Shown here in pieces: positions 25,011-33,350 of a DNA stretch of 64,000 bases; position 1 is the stretch's first letter, and each line of letters starts with the position of its first letter. The DNA is from Elizabethkingia meningoseptica_A. Lineage in GTDB: Bacteria > Bacteroidota > Bacteroidia > Flavobacteriales > Weeksellaceae. The notes below the pieces were generated by a model. It was not told the DNA's origin. It did not search any database and saw only the letters and a list, made by a program, of their open reading frames with translations. Made by a program: the position numbers and the translations under genes. Location: contig NZ_JBJDLK010000002.1 of NCBI RefSeq assembly GCF_045762675.1, positions 434,001 to 498,000 of the forward strand, read 5' to 3'.

Positions 25011-26702
25011 ATGAGAACAATAAAATTTACACAAGTACTTGGTATTAGCTTACCTGCCTTATTACTTTGGGTTGCGGTTTCCTGCCGAAGTTCCGATACT
25101 GACAATAAAACATTAAGCAATGATCCTGTTGCCATTAATGTAAACCTGGCTCATGACGATTACCAGGATATTGAAGATAAAAATGTTCAGGCATCCAGCA
25201 ACCAATCCCTGTATTTTAATAATGAACCGACACAGAGAAGAGTCGTTCCATTTTCAGGAGGATTTGATCTTGTTGCAGAGCTAAAGCCGGATGCTCCATC
25301 TCTGAAAAACGCAACTCAGGCATCTTTAAACCCTGCGGCTGTGGCTACGCCTATACAAAGAGTCATTAAATTCCGGGTTGTGGTTTATAATAATGCTACC
25401 GGTCAGTATGACTCTTCCTATATTTATAGTATTAGCGCAACCGGTGCTGTAACTCCGGACTCCGGAACACCAATGAAGCTCAATGGTGGTCAAAATTATG
25501 ATTTCATCGCTTATTCCTATAATACAAATGTAGCTCCGAATGAAAATTTAACCGGAAGCAATCTTAGTAGCGCATCCCTAACAATTACTTCCCCACAGGA
25601 CTTCATGTATTGGAAAGGCAATATGACACCCAACGGAAATCTCGCTCAAAACAATCTGAATATTGTATTAAAACACAGCTTCAGTATAGTTACAGTGAAT
25701 GTAGATTCTTCATTAACCAATGGCTATAACATTACCAATATAGCGGGTGCTACGCTTGGAAAATCATATCCGTCTGCTTCAATCGCTTTAAATTCAGGAG
25801 CCGTTACTTCTTCCGGAACAGCAGGAACTGTCGCCGTCAACTTTCCGGCCAGCCCTAACTCCAGCAGTGTAGGAGCAACAGCAGCAGTAATAGTTAATAA
25901 TTCAACTGGTTCAAATGACGGTACCTTTAAGATTACCTCACTTACTATAGGCTCCTTAACAGGGTCGAACATTGCATTTAATAACCTGACCATACAACCA
26001 GGCGCCAGATACACGATGACGATGAGGCTGGTTCCTCAGGATATCTTCTTTGACGATACCAGCAGCGGATCAACAATTAAAGTAGCAAGAATCAATGGTA
26101 AAGTATGGATGCGTTATAATCTTGGCGTAGACCCTGCTGCAAACCCAAATCCTGACCTTACAACCGCCGTTACTCCAAATCTTTTCGGTAATTATTACCA
26201 GTGGGGGCGCTCTGCCATTGTTGCAGATGGCTCTACCCCCAGCGGACCAATCTCAGGCTGGAATATGACCTCTGGTCCTTCCTCTAATAATGCATGGAAT
26301 TCAGGAACAGAATCGGCTCCGGTAAGAACAGGTAACGATCCCTGCCCCTCTAATTTCCGCGTTCCTACAACCACTGAATTTCAGGATCTGATCAACTCAA
26401 CTATTGAGTCCAATGTAAACGATTGGGATGGAAACTTCACAAATAATCTGGTATCTCTGAAGGTTTTCACCAGCAAAAAAGATAAAAATGTGAAACTAAG
26501 TTTTCCTGCTCCGGGATACCGGGTAGTCCCTAACGGTTCCCTGACAGGCCGTGGCTCAATAGGTATATATTGGACCTCTACTCCACCATCATCATCCACA
26601 CACTATAGCAACGTACAGCTGTATAAAAATAATATTGATTTTACAAGTGGTGCCGATGGCCCATATTACGGAGAGAATGTACGCTGTATCCGGGTTAATT
26701 AA
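25011..26702 (+). CDS. Module C fimbrillin-like lipoprotein with FISUMP domain
   Basis: A 563-residue lipoprotein (lipobox V-A-V-S-C, Cys near residue 25). Residues 40-340 are a fimbrillin-like region (INVNLAHDD, KFRVVVYNN, LNGGQNYDFIAYSYN, NIVLKHSFSIVTV). Residues 345-563 match the Fibrobacter succinogenes major paralogous (FISUMP, PF09603) domain: NGKVWMRYNLG, YYQWGR, CPSNFRVPTTTEFQDL, GYR...G...GIYWTSTP and ENVRCIRVN. So the common N-terminal half carries a different C-terminal head than in modules A and B. Probably surface-exposed; ligand unknown. Confidence 0.8.
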   Translation: MRTIKFTQVLGISLPALLLWVAVSCRSSDTDNKTLSNDPVAINVNLAHDDYQDIEDKNVQASSNQSLYFNNEPTQRRVVPFSGGFDLVAELKPDAPSLKNATQASLNPAAVATPIQRVIKFRVVVYNNATGQYDSSYIYSISATGAVTPDSGTPMKLNGGQNYDFIAYSYNTNVAPNENLTGSNLSSASLTITSPQDFMYWKGNMTPNGNLAQNNLNIVLKHSFSIVTVNVDSSLTNGYNITNIAGATLGKSYPSASIALNSGAVTSSGTAGTVAVNFPASPNSSSVGATAAVIVNNSTGSNDGTFKITSLTIGSLTGSNIAFNNLTIQPGARYTMTMRLVPQDIFFDDTSSGSTIKVARINGKVWMRYNLGVDPAANPNPDLTTAVTPNLFGNYYQWGRSAIVADGSTPSGPISGWNMTSGPSSNNAWNSGTESAPVRTGNDPCPSNFRVPTTTEFQDLINSTIESNVNDWDGNFTNNLVSLKVFTSKKDKNVKLSFPAPGYRVVPNGSLTGRGSIGIYWTSTPPSSSTHYSNVQLYKNNIDFTSGADGPYYGENVRCIRVN

Positions 26703-26728
26703 ATCTAAATTTAATCCTGGTTTTTAAT

Positions 26729-26766
26729 AAAAAGAATCTGTCTCTGTTGTGAGACGGATTCTTTTT
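26729..26766 (+). terminator. Intrinsic terminator of module C
   Basis: AAAAAGAATCTGTCTC pairs with GAGACGGATTCTTTTT around TGTTGT. It is near-symmetrical and ends in a T-run. Confidence 0.85.
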
Positions 26767-27091
26767 ATTATAACACTACATATAGTTAAAATATTTACAC
26801 ATCTCAAAATTGGATAAATGCTAAAAAAGCGATTGCCATAATTTTGTTTTTCATGGTACAGCGTTTCAGTTTTTGAACTTAATACAGCATCATAAAAAGC
26901 AACTTTACTCTAAAAGTCTAAAATTTTTATAAAAGAAATAAAAAACACATGCTACTAACACTCAGAAAATTATATTTCGCGTATTGCACATTTATTGTAT
27001 TTTTCAATAATAAATTTGGATATTTAAAATATTTTACAATTAAAATTCGAATTATTGTAAAAAAATAACACATTTTATAGCGCTTTAAAAT

Positions 27092-27156
27092 TGACAGATA
27101 TCTGTCATTGTCAGCCATTCAGAATTAATGGATTTTTGTTATAACAAATGATTTAA
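27092..27156. promoter_or_regulatory. Orphan copy of the palindromic regulatory block
   Basis: TGACAGATATCTGTCA is a perfect 16-base palindrome, followed by ATTAATGGATTTTTG and TAACAAATGATTTAAA. The layout is the same as upstream of modules B and C, but no peptide or lipoprotein gene follows; the next structural feature is a terminator at 27443. Confidence 0.5.
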
Positions 27157-27442
27157 AAATTTTTACAGGTTTATTTTAACATACATTCATTCTTTGGAGG
27201 ATTATTAAAAACGGTACACCAGCACTAGTGTAATCGGGTAGCAATATTACAAAATCAAATATTGGGCACTTTAACACCAACACAGTATCAATAATATAAT
27301 AATACTTCAACACAAAAACCTTCCGGAGACGCTATAATATGGGTTTAATTCAGTGTACGTTTATTTATGTGAAAATACCTGTTGGGGGCTTGTGTAAAAC
27401 TAACATTAAAAAATTCAACCAGCATATAACTATTTCTTTTTT

Positions 27443-27479
27443 AGGGCGGAAATTTCCCCATAAATGACCGCCCTTTTTT
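27443..27479 (+). terminator. Intrinsic terminator after the orphan leader
   Basis: AGGGCGG pairs with CCGCCCT around 18 bases, followed by TTTTTTA. No protein gene precedes it; it may end a short transcript started at the block at 27092. Confidence 0.75.
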
Positions 27480-27521
27480 ATAAACCAACAAAAAATTCAA
27501 TATGGTTAAATAATAAATGAT

Positions 27522-27675
27522 ACAAATGAGAATGCTTATCATCAGTTATAGTTCTCATTTGTGAAAAACTGTACATGATCCCGGTATTCCGGAAAAATTT
27601 AATCAATCGTTATATTCTTGCTCATTAACAGTTTTTTAAGCAGGCAACAGGAAAATAAAGTTGTCTGCTTTTTTT
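27522..27675 (+). ncRNA. Candidate small non-coding RNA
   Basis: ACAAATGAGAA (27522-27532) and TTCTCATTTGT (27552-27562) form a perfect 11-base stem. About 75 bases later AAGCAGGCAAC pairs with GTTGTCTGCTT (27638-27670), followed by TTTTT. There is no open frame between. This could be a structured RNA of about 150 bases ending at its own terminator. No homology is recognised and no promoter is clear. Confidence 0.3.
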
Positions 27676-27747
27676 ATTTAAATATCCCAAATAACGTATG
27701 GTTTTAAACCACACAGAAATAAAAATCAAAGCTACTATAGAATTTTC

Positions 27748-27839
27748 ATAGAAAAATAAATTTATACACATCAACTATGTGTCCTAATGTAAGGCTTTAC
27801 TGATGCTTGTAAAACAAATTCTATGTGGTTAAAATATTA
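27748..27839. repeat. Direct repeat R4, first unit
   Basis: About 90 bases, from ATAGAAAAATAAA to CTATGTGGTTAAAATATTA, recur with a few changes at 28045-28135. Non-coding. Confidence 0.7.
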
Positions 27840-28044
27840 CACTTACAGTAATTAAACAGTTCCTTTGTCATGCTTAAACCTTTAACAAAGCATCTAAAAC
27901 CACAATAGTCATAAAAGTTTAAACACTTAAATTGTACAGGGTACTGCATTATCATAGTCACTAAAGTACACATAAGTTAGAAAATCAAAGATTTTCTTTG
28001 TGTGGAATTGATTAATCTGCAAAATCGAAAAAATCTGCGTGATT

Positions 28045-28135
28045 ATAGAAAAATAAACTTCTATACATCAGCTATATGTCCTAATATAATGCTTTACTGA
28101 TGCCTTTAAAACAAATTCTATGTGGTTAAAATATT
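28045..28135. repeat. Direct repeat R4, second unit
   Basis: The second unit of the repeat at 27748. Between the two, 27975-27995 carries AAAATCAAAGATTTTC, as in family R2. Confidence 0.7.
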
Positions 28136-28182
28136 ATTTATTTACTTTCAGTATTGAGTCCTTATAAAAATTTAAGTAACTT

Positions 28183-28653
28183 CTATTTTCCAGGGACTGG
28201 AATCTGCATCCCGTTTTTAACAGTATGCATATTTACAAAAGTTTTAAAACGTTTGATATTGCTGTTATTAAAGAAAAGCTCACGTGTTAACCACTCATAT
28301 TCCTGCATGGTATTGACTACTATAACCAATACAAAATCTACTTCTCCTGTTACATAATAACACTGCTGAATCTGAGGAACCCTGCTGAAATTTCTTTTTA
28401 ACTCATCAATAAATTCAATTTTATCGGTATCCATTTCTATTTCTACAAAAAGAAGAATCTGTGTCCCTACTTTCTCCGGATCAATAACAGAAATATCAGA
28501 GGTGATGATTTTATTCTCACGCATTCTTTTTATCCTGCGTTGTACTGCAGCTGCCGACAAGCCTATTTTATCACCAATATCACGCTGTGATGTTTGGTTA
28601 TCATACTGTAATATATCCAGAATCCGGAAGTCAAACTTATCTAAATCTTCCAT
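28183..28653 (-). CDS. Lrp/AsnC family transcriptional regulator
   Basis: A 156-residue protein with the standard layout: winged helix at residues 1-60 (LDKFDFRILDILQYDNQTSQRDIGDKIGLSAAAVQRRI) and an AsnC ligand-binding (RAM) domain in the rest (VQQCYYVTGEVDFVLVI, RFKTFVNMHTVKNG). Longer in-frame starts up to 28770 add residues not typical of the family, so the ATG at 28653 is used. It is divergent from the EamA transporter at 28785 and probably regulates it, as Lrp-type proteins often do for amino-acid exporters. Confidence 0.9.
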   Translation of the reverse strand: MEDLDKFDFRILDILQYDNQTSQRDIGDKIGLSAAAVQRRIKRMRENKIITSDISVIDPEKVGTQILLFVEIEMDTDKIEFIDELKRNFSRVPQIQQCYYVTGEVDFVLVIVVNTMQEYEWLTRELFFNNSNIKRFKTFVNMHTVKNGMQIPVPGK

Positions 28654-28784
28654 AAAATTAAATTCAATATGAAACAAAATTGCAAATAGAGACTCAAAAT
28701 TAAGGAAAAAGCACATGTATTTTGAAGTATTTTCGCAAAATAAATTCAACAAATCTTTTTTACAATTCATTCAACGCAACAAAT

Positions 28785-29705
28785 ATGAAAAACACTAACA
28801 TCAAAGGCTTTTTACTGGCATTAACTGCCGCCTCATTATGGGGAGTATCCGGTACTTTTGGGCAGTTTTTATTTCAGCAGAGAGGTGTCAGCGTTGAATG
28901 GATGATTACTGTCCGTATGCTAATTTCCGGGATAATTCTTTTATTCATCTGTGCTTTCGGAAAAAAGACGGATCTATGGTCTGTCTGGAAAAACAGAAAA
29001 GATACCATGAAGCTTTTACTTTTTGGCATTACAGGCATGCTGATGGTTCAGTATACCTATTTTGCCGCTATAAAACATTCCAATGCAGCTACAGCAACTG
29101 TTTTACAATATGCAGGACCTGTAATTATTGCAGTATATCTGGCGGTTAAAAATAAAAAAGCGCCCCGATTTATAGATTTTATTGCCATTTCTTTTGCTGT
29201 TCTTGGAACTTATATTCTGGTGACACATGGTGATCCCGGAACGCTTAATATATCATCAACTGCTTTATTTTTCGGTATAGCATCGGCTTTTGCACTGGCT
29301 ATTTATACACTGCAGCCTATAGAACTCCTTAAAAAATACAACTCCGCAGTTGTTATCGGCTGGGGTATGTTTATAGGTGGTTTTGCATTCTCATTTGTGC
29401 ATGCTCCGTGGAAAGTGGAAGGCACATGGGATTATCAGGCTTATCTGTATGCTGCCTTTATCGTATTCTTCGGAACACTTATCCCCTTCTATTTTTATCT
29501 GACAGCGGTACAATTAATCGGCGGACAGAAAAGCAGTCTGCTGGCATCCGGCGAACCGTTATCTGCTACTATATTAGCTGTTTTATGGTTACATGTTCCT
29601 TTTACCCTTATGGACTGGATAGGCAGTATCTTTATTATCTCAACTATTTTCCTGTTGAGTTATGAAAAGAAAAAGGAAAACAAAATGCGATTATCGGGTA
29701 CTTAG
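28785..29705 (+). CDS. EamA-family (DMT) transporter
   Basis: A 306-residue inner-membrane protein with ten predicted hydrophobic helices in two EamA repeats (residues 5-140 and 155-295). It opens with FLLALTAASLWGVSGTFGQFL, a typical first helix. The frame is open from 28722, but the extra residues are polar and the ATG at 28785 starts directly before helix one. Family members export amino acids or other small metabolites. The divergent Lrp gene suggests an amino-acid or related substrate. Confidence 0.88.
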   Translation: MKNTNIKGFLLALTAASLWGVSGTFGQFLFQQRGVSVEWMITVRMLISGIILLFICAFGKKTDLWSVWKNRKDTMKLLLFGITGMLMVQYTYFAAIKHSNAATATVLQYAGPVIIAVYLAVKNKKAPRFIDFIAISFAVLGTYILVTHGDPGTLNISSTALFFGIASAFALAIYTLQPIELLKKYNSAVVIGWGMFIGGFAFSFVHAPWKVEGTWDYQAYLYAAFIVFFGTLIPFYFYLTAVQLIGGQKSSLLASGEPLSATILAVLWLHVPFTLMDWIGSIFIISTIFLLSYEKKKENKMRLSGT

Positions 29706-29741
29706 CACTTGTTTAAATCTATACGCTTCAATATTGCGGGT

Positions 29742-30701
29742 TTATTTACATTCTGCAACAAATACAGAACCGGCAAGCGGTTTGAAACCGGAAACTTTTT
29801 TATTATCGGATGTAATTCTGTCAAACTTCATTAAAACATCTGTATAATGAAAATCATCGCTTTTATAATTCAGGCTTTTGGCTGGTATAGAAGGATTAAC
29901 ATATACATTACGTATTTTGTCGTATTTGTAATGAGAAAGATCTATCTCTTCGGATAGATCATCATTGGTATTATAAGCATAATTAACAAGCTTATAAGCA
30001 GCCTGGTATGCCCTATTAAAAGACTGCTCTAAAAAACTGAGCTCTTTTTCATTTCTGAAGAATTCTTTAATATTTTGTTTTTTAATAATACCGGAATCCT
30101 CTGTACCAGGCAAAGCTTTTAAGCCATCTTTTCTTATTTCAAACTGAAATGGATTATGGAAAAGTCCCGGCTTCATATATTGTACAATAAAATCATTGTA
30201 ACCATCCGTAGAAAACTGCTGCATTGCATTTGGAACTTCTGCCTGAAATGGATCTTCCGACTTTGTAAGATCGATAAAAGTGAGTATTTCAGGGAGCTCT
30301 TTGGATTGATGTACATAAGGATAATCAAAGCAATTTGCTTCTTTATTGAAAAAGCGTTTCATCTTATTTGGGAAAACGCCTACATAAATATCATTGTTGT
30401 ATTCATCTGCTGAAATCATCAGCCGCATTCCTTCTTTTATATCCGGATTTTTTCTGGCATAGAGATAAAATAAAGCATCAGGATTTTTAGGTGTCAGGGT
30501 AATTATATTTTTCTCAACACTCCAGTTTCCTTTTATCAGTGTTCCCATAGCTACAATAAGAAATGTATTGTCTTTTTTAATAATAAAAGAAACACCGCCT
30601 TTATTATAAACGCCGTCAATATCCGGGTTTTTATTTTGAGCAGGCATTAACAGATATGACAACATCGAGAGGAAAGTATACAGTTTGGCAATAATCTTCA
30701 T
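29742..30701 (-). CDS. Secreted protein of unknown function
   Basis: A 319-residue protein with an N-terminal signal peptide (cleavage near MPAQN, residue 21). The first domain looks beta-rich (GVYNKGGVSFIIKKDNTFLIV, GNWSVEKNIITLTP), similar to lipocalin-like or copper-resistance-like small barrels. The rest is mixed and unrecognised. It stands alone, convergent with the EamA gene. Confidence 0.65.
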   Translation of the reverse strand: MKIIAKLYTFLSMLSYLLMPAQNKNPDIDGVYNKGGVSFIIKKDNTFLIVAMGTLIKGNWSVEKNIITLTPKNPDALFYLYARKNPDIKEGMRLMISADEYNNDIYVGVFPNKMKRFFNKEANCFDYPYVHQSKELPEILTFIDLTKSEDPFQAEVPNAMQQFSTDGYNDFIVQYMKPGLFHNPFQFEIRKDGLKALPGTEDSGIIKKQNIKEFFRNEKELSFLEQSFNRAYQAAYKLVNYAYNTNDDLSEEIDLSHYKYDKIRNVYVNPSIPAKSLNYKSDDFHYTDVLMKFDRITSDNKKVSGFKPLAGSVFVAECK

Positions 30702-30801
30702 ATTTGTATTTTCTGACTAAATATATGTTTTTTAGATGGTATTCTGTAAACACACCTCCTTATTATGCTTTTAAATCGCTATTTTAGCCTAAATACTTTT
30801 T

Positions 30802-31224
30802 ATGGAAATAAAAACCAGTTCAATAATTACAGAGAAACACGATGATCTTATCACCGGATTTCTGAATCAATACAATCAGGATCGCGCTGTTTCTTTTGAA
30901 GGAGAGGTAAATGAAGATGTTGAGATTATCATATATGATCAGCATGAAATTATTGGCGGAATTATCGGGCGTTCTCTGTGGGGAACACTGGAAATTAAAA
31001 GACTGGCTGTACATCCGGACTACAGACATAAAGGTATTGGTTCAAAACTGATTGCAGCCGCGGAAGAGGAAGCTAAAAAAAGAAAATGTGGCTACCTTAG
31101 TTTAAACACTTTTTCTTATCAGGCTCCGGAATTCTACGAAAAACTGGGGTTTATAAAAATTGGAACTGAAAAAGACTTTCCACGGGGTTTTGAACGTTAT
31201 TTTTATCAAAAGAAAATTGATTAA
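30802..31224 (+). CDS. GNAT family N-acetyltransferase
   Basis: A 140-residue protein. The acetyl-CoA block is clear: IKRLAVHPDYRHKGIGSKLI (motif A, residues 68-87), followed by A-x-x-x-A-x-x-x-x-C-G-Y-L-S-L and FYEKLGFIKIG. Soluble; substrate unknown. Confidence 0.9.
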   Translation: MEIKTSSIITEKHDDLITGFLNQYNQDRAVSFEGEVNEDVEIIIYDQHEIIGGIIGRSLWGTLEIKRLAVHPDYRHKGIGSKLIAAAEEEAKKRKCGYLSLNTFSYQAPEFYEKLGFIKIGTEKDFPRGFERYFYQKKID

Positions 31225-31401
31225 CAAACTTATAAGACAAGCCTGAAGAAACCTGACTATATTTATTTAGGCGATTTAAAAATTTCATATTTCCATAGAA
31301 AATCAGGTGCTTACATAACTTCTTATGTGACTTTTTTCCATAAATTTACGTGAGTAGGGAATTTACTATTCTCAATTTATCAATATTTTAAAAAGCCAGA
31401 A

Positions 31402-32100
31402 ATGACACATCATCCCCTCGAAAAACATTATGTTAATCGTGTCGGTTGGTTAAGAGCAGCTGTTCTTGGCGCTAATGACGGCATCTTATCTACTACAAGT
31501 ATCACTATAGGTGTAGCTGCAGCCAGCCCGGCAAGAGATGCGATTATCCTTGCTGCACTTGCCGGTCTTGTTGCCGGTGCCATGTCTATGGCTGCCGGAG
31601 AATACGTATCGGTAAGTTCTCAGGCTGACACCGAAAAAGCAGACCTTCAAAGAGAAGCAAGAGAACTGGAGCTTATTCCGGAAGTAGAACTTAAAGAACT
31701 TGCAAAAATCTATGAAAAACGCGGACTGAACCCTGAACTGGCCATGAAGGTTGCGGAAGAGCTAACGCGGCATGACGCGCTGGAGGCACATGCCCGGGAT
31801 GAGCTTGGTATAAACGAGATTACAACGGCCAGACCTTTTCAGGCTGCGGCTTCTTCATTCGCATCATTTACGGTAGGAGGATTATTACCTTTTCTGGTTT
31901 CAATTTTCGCGCCTATACCACAAATGGTCTATTATGAATACGGATTTTCAATTGTATTTCTTATGATCCTTGGTGCTGTTGCAGCAAAGGCAGGCGGATC
32001 GAATATAGGGATTGCAGTAGGCAGAATATGTTTCTGGGGCACCGTAGCCATGGCATTAACCGCTTTGGTAGGATACCTGTTTGGCGTAAATGTTTCCTGA
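31402..32100 (+). CDS. VIT1/CCC1-family transporter
   Basis: A 232-residue membrane protein with the family's start, W-L-R-A-A-V-L-G-A-N-D-G-I-L-S-T, then a second helix A-G-A-M-S-M-A-A-G-E-Y-V-S-V-S, an acidic cytoplasmic stretch (residues 78-140) and three further helices. Members move iron or manganese across membranes. This bacterial type probably exports or detoxifies Fe2+/Mn2+. Single gene. Confidence 0.9.
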   Translation: MTHHPLEKHYVNRVGWLRAAVLGANDGILSTTSITIGVAAASPARDAIILAALAGLVAGAMSMAAGEYVSVSSQADTEKADLQREARELELIPEVELKELAKIYEKRGLNPELAMKVAEELTRHDALEAHARDELGINEITTARPFQAAASSFASFTVGGLLPFLVSIFAPIPQMVYYEYGFSIVFLMILGAVAAKAGGSNIGIAVGRICFWGTVAMALTALVGYLFGVNVS

Positions 32101-32190
32101 GAAATTTAATAATAAATATGATAAGGGAAAAGTTCTCTTATCATACTCATATTAAATGTTTTTTGAAACTTTTAAGTCGGTGAACTATGA

Positions 32191-32424
32191 TTAATTCTGG
32201 GACAGTTTCTCTGCAAATGTTTTGCTGAAAATTTCTTTGTCTTCTTTCAGCTGATCCAATGTCTGAGGCAGGATATAAGTTGTAACGACCTTTTCATCCT
32301 TATCCAGAAAAACAATTTGCTTCTCTTCTCCATCGATCATTTTCTCGAAAATGTCCCACATAGAAGTATCCTGTAGCTTTAACAATTCAAAAAACTCCTC
32401 GGTTTTTATCTGAATATTTTTCAT
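32191..32424 (-). CDS. Hypothetical small protein
   Basis: A 77-residue acidic soluble protein (KTEEFFELLKLQDTSMWDIF, QIVFLDKDEKVVTTYILP). No family recognised. A perfect -7 box (32429-32436, TATTTTTG on the minus strand) lies just 4 bases before the ATG, suggesting a real gene with little or no 5' leader. Confidence 0.6.
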   Translation of the reverse strand: MKNIQIKTEEFFELLKLQDTSMWDIFEKMIDGEEKQIVFLDKDEKVVTTYILPQTLDQLKEDKEIFSKTFAEKLSQN

Positions 32425-32428
32425 ACCG

Positions 32429-32436
32429 CAAAAATA
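32429..32436 (-). promoter_or_regulatory. -7 box directly before the 77-aa gene
   Basis: TATTTTTG on the minus strand, 4 bases from the ATG at 32424. With the usual spacing, transcription would begin at or next to the start codon. Confidence 0.45.
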
Positions 32437-32536
32437 AAAAACTTATTCATCTGTCAAAGCTTCCATGAAGGATATAATTTTATTTTTTCACATCGTAGGC
32501 CAGTCTGGTTATTATCAAACAGATTATAAAAATAAA

Positions 32537-32568
32537 GAAGGCGTGAAACCAATTGATCTCACGCCTTC
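32537..32568 (-). terminator. Intrinsic terminator of clpP
   Basis: GAAGGCGTGA pairs with TCACGCCTTC; on the minus strand the hairpin is followed by TTTATTTTTA. Confidence 0.85.
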
Positions 32569-32596
32569 TCTCTAAATAAATATGCTATGAAAAAAA

Positions 32597-33280
32597 TTAT
32601 TTTTCTTCTTTGCGTTGTAGTACTTCATCCACCATACCGAAGTTTTTCGCTTCTTCTGAAGTCATCCAGTAATCTCTGTCTGAAGATTTTTCTACCCACT
32701 CATAAGTTTGTCCGGAATGTTTCGCAATAATATCGTACAATTCCGTTTTTAACTTAAGCATTTCACGAAGGTTGATCTCCATATCTGAAGCTACCCCCTG
32801 TGCACCGCCACTAGGCTGGTGAATCATTACTCTTGAGTGTTTTAACGCTGAACGTTTTCCTTTTTCTCCGGCCACAAGTAACACCGCTCCCATAGAAGCT
32901 GCCATACCTGTACAGATAGTCGCTACATCCGGCTTAATAATCTGCATGGTATCATATATACCTAATCCGGCATATACGCTTCCTCCCGGAGAATTGATAT
33001 AAATCTGAATATCCTTACCAGGATCTGCACTTTCTAAAAATAATAACTGAGCTGTTACAATGTTAGCAACCTGATCATCGATGCCTGTACCCAGAAAAAT
33101 AATTCTGTCCATCATCAAACGGGAGAAAACGTCCATTTGAGCAACATTCATACGACGCTCTTCCATAATGTAAGGCGTTAAGTTAGTCGGCCCATACATT
33201 CCCATATACTGATCAGCAGCAAGCCCATTCACCCCAAGGTGTTTTACTGCGTAGTCTCTGAAATCTTTTTTAATATCCAT
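32597..33280 (-). CDS. clpP: ATP-dependent Clp protease proteolytic subunit
   Basis: A 227-residue ClpP with an N-terminal extension of about 30 residues (common in this phylum). The catalytic serine is in GMAASMGAVLL (near residue 121), histidine in RVMIHQPSGG (near 146) and aspartate in the region before DYWMTSEEAKNFGMVDEV. It forms the barrel that degrades proteins fed by ClpX/ClpA. It lies downstream of dnaG in the same direction with a 70-base gap and ends in its own terminator. Confidence 0.97.
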   Translation of the reverse strand: MDIKKDFRDYAVKHLGVNGLAADQYMGMYGPTNLTPYIMEERRMNVAQMDVFSRLMMDRIIFLGTGIDDQVANIVTAQLLFLESADPGKDIQIYINSPGGSVYAGLGIYDTMQIIKPDVATICTGMAASMGAVLLVAGEKGKRSALKHSRVMIHQPSGGAQGVASDMEINLREMLKLKTELYDIIAKHSGQTYEWVEKSSDRDYWMTSEEAKNFGMVDEVLQRKEEK

Positions 33281-33350
33281 TGAATTAATTTTTCTTTAAT
33301 GTTACTAATTTCGTTCCAAACGAATATACGGACATTCTGGCAGATATTAA

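Noticed and set aside
27338..27469. 42-codon frame after the orphan leader
   Set aside because: It has no relation to the module peptides and runs through the terminator hairpin.
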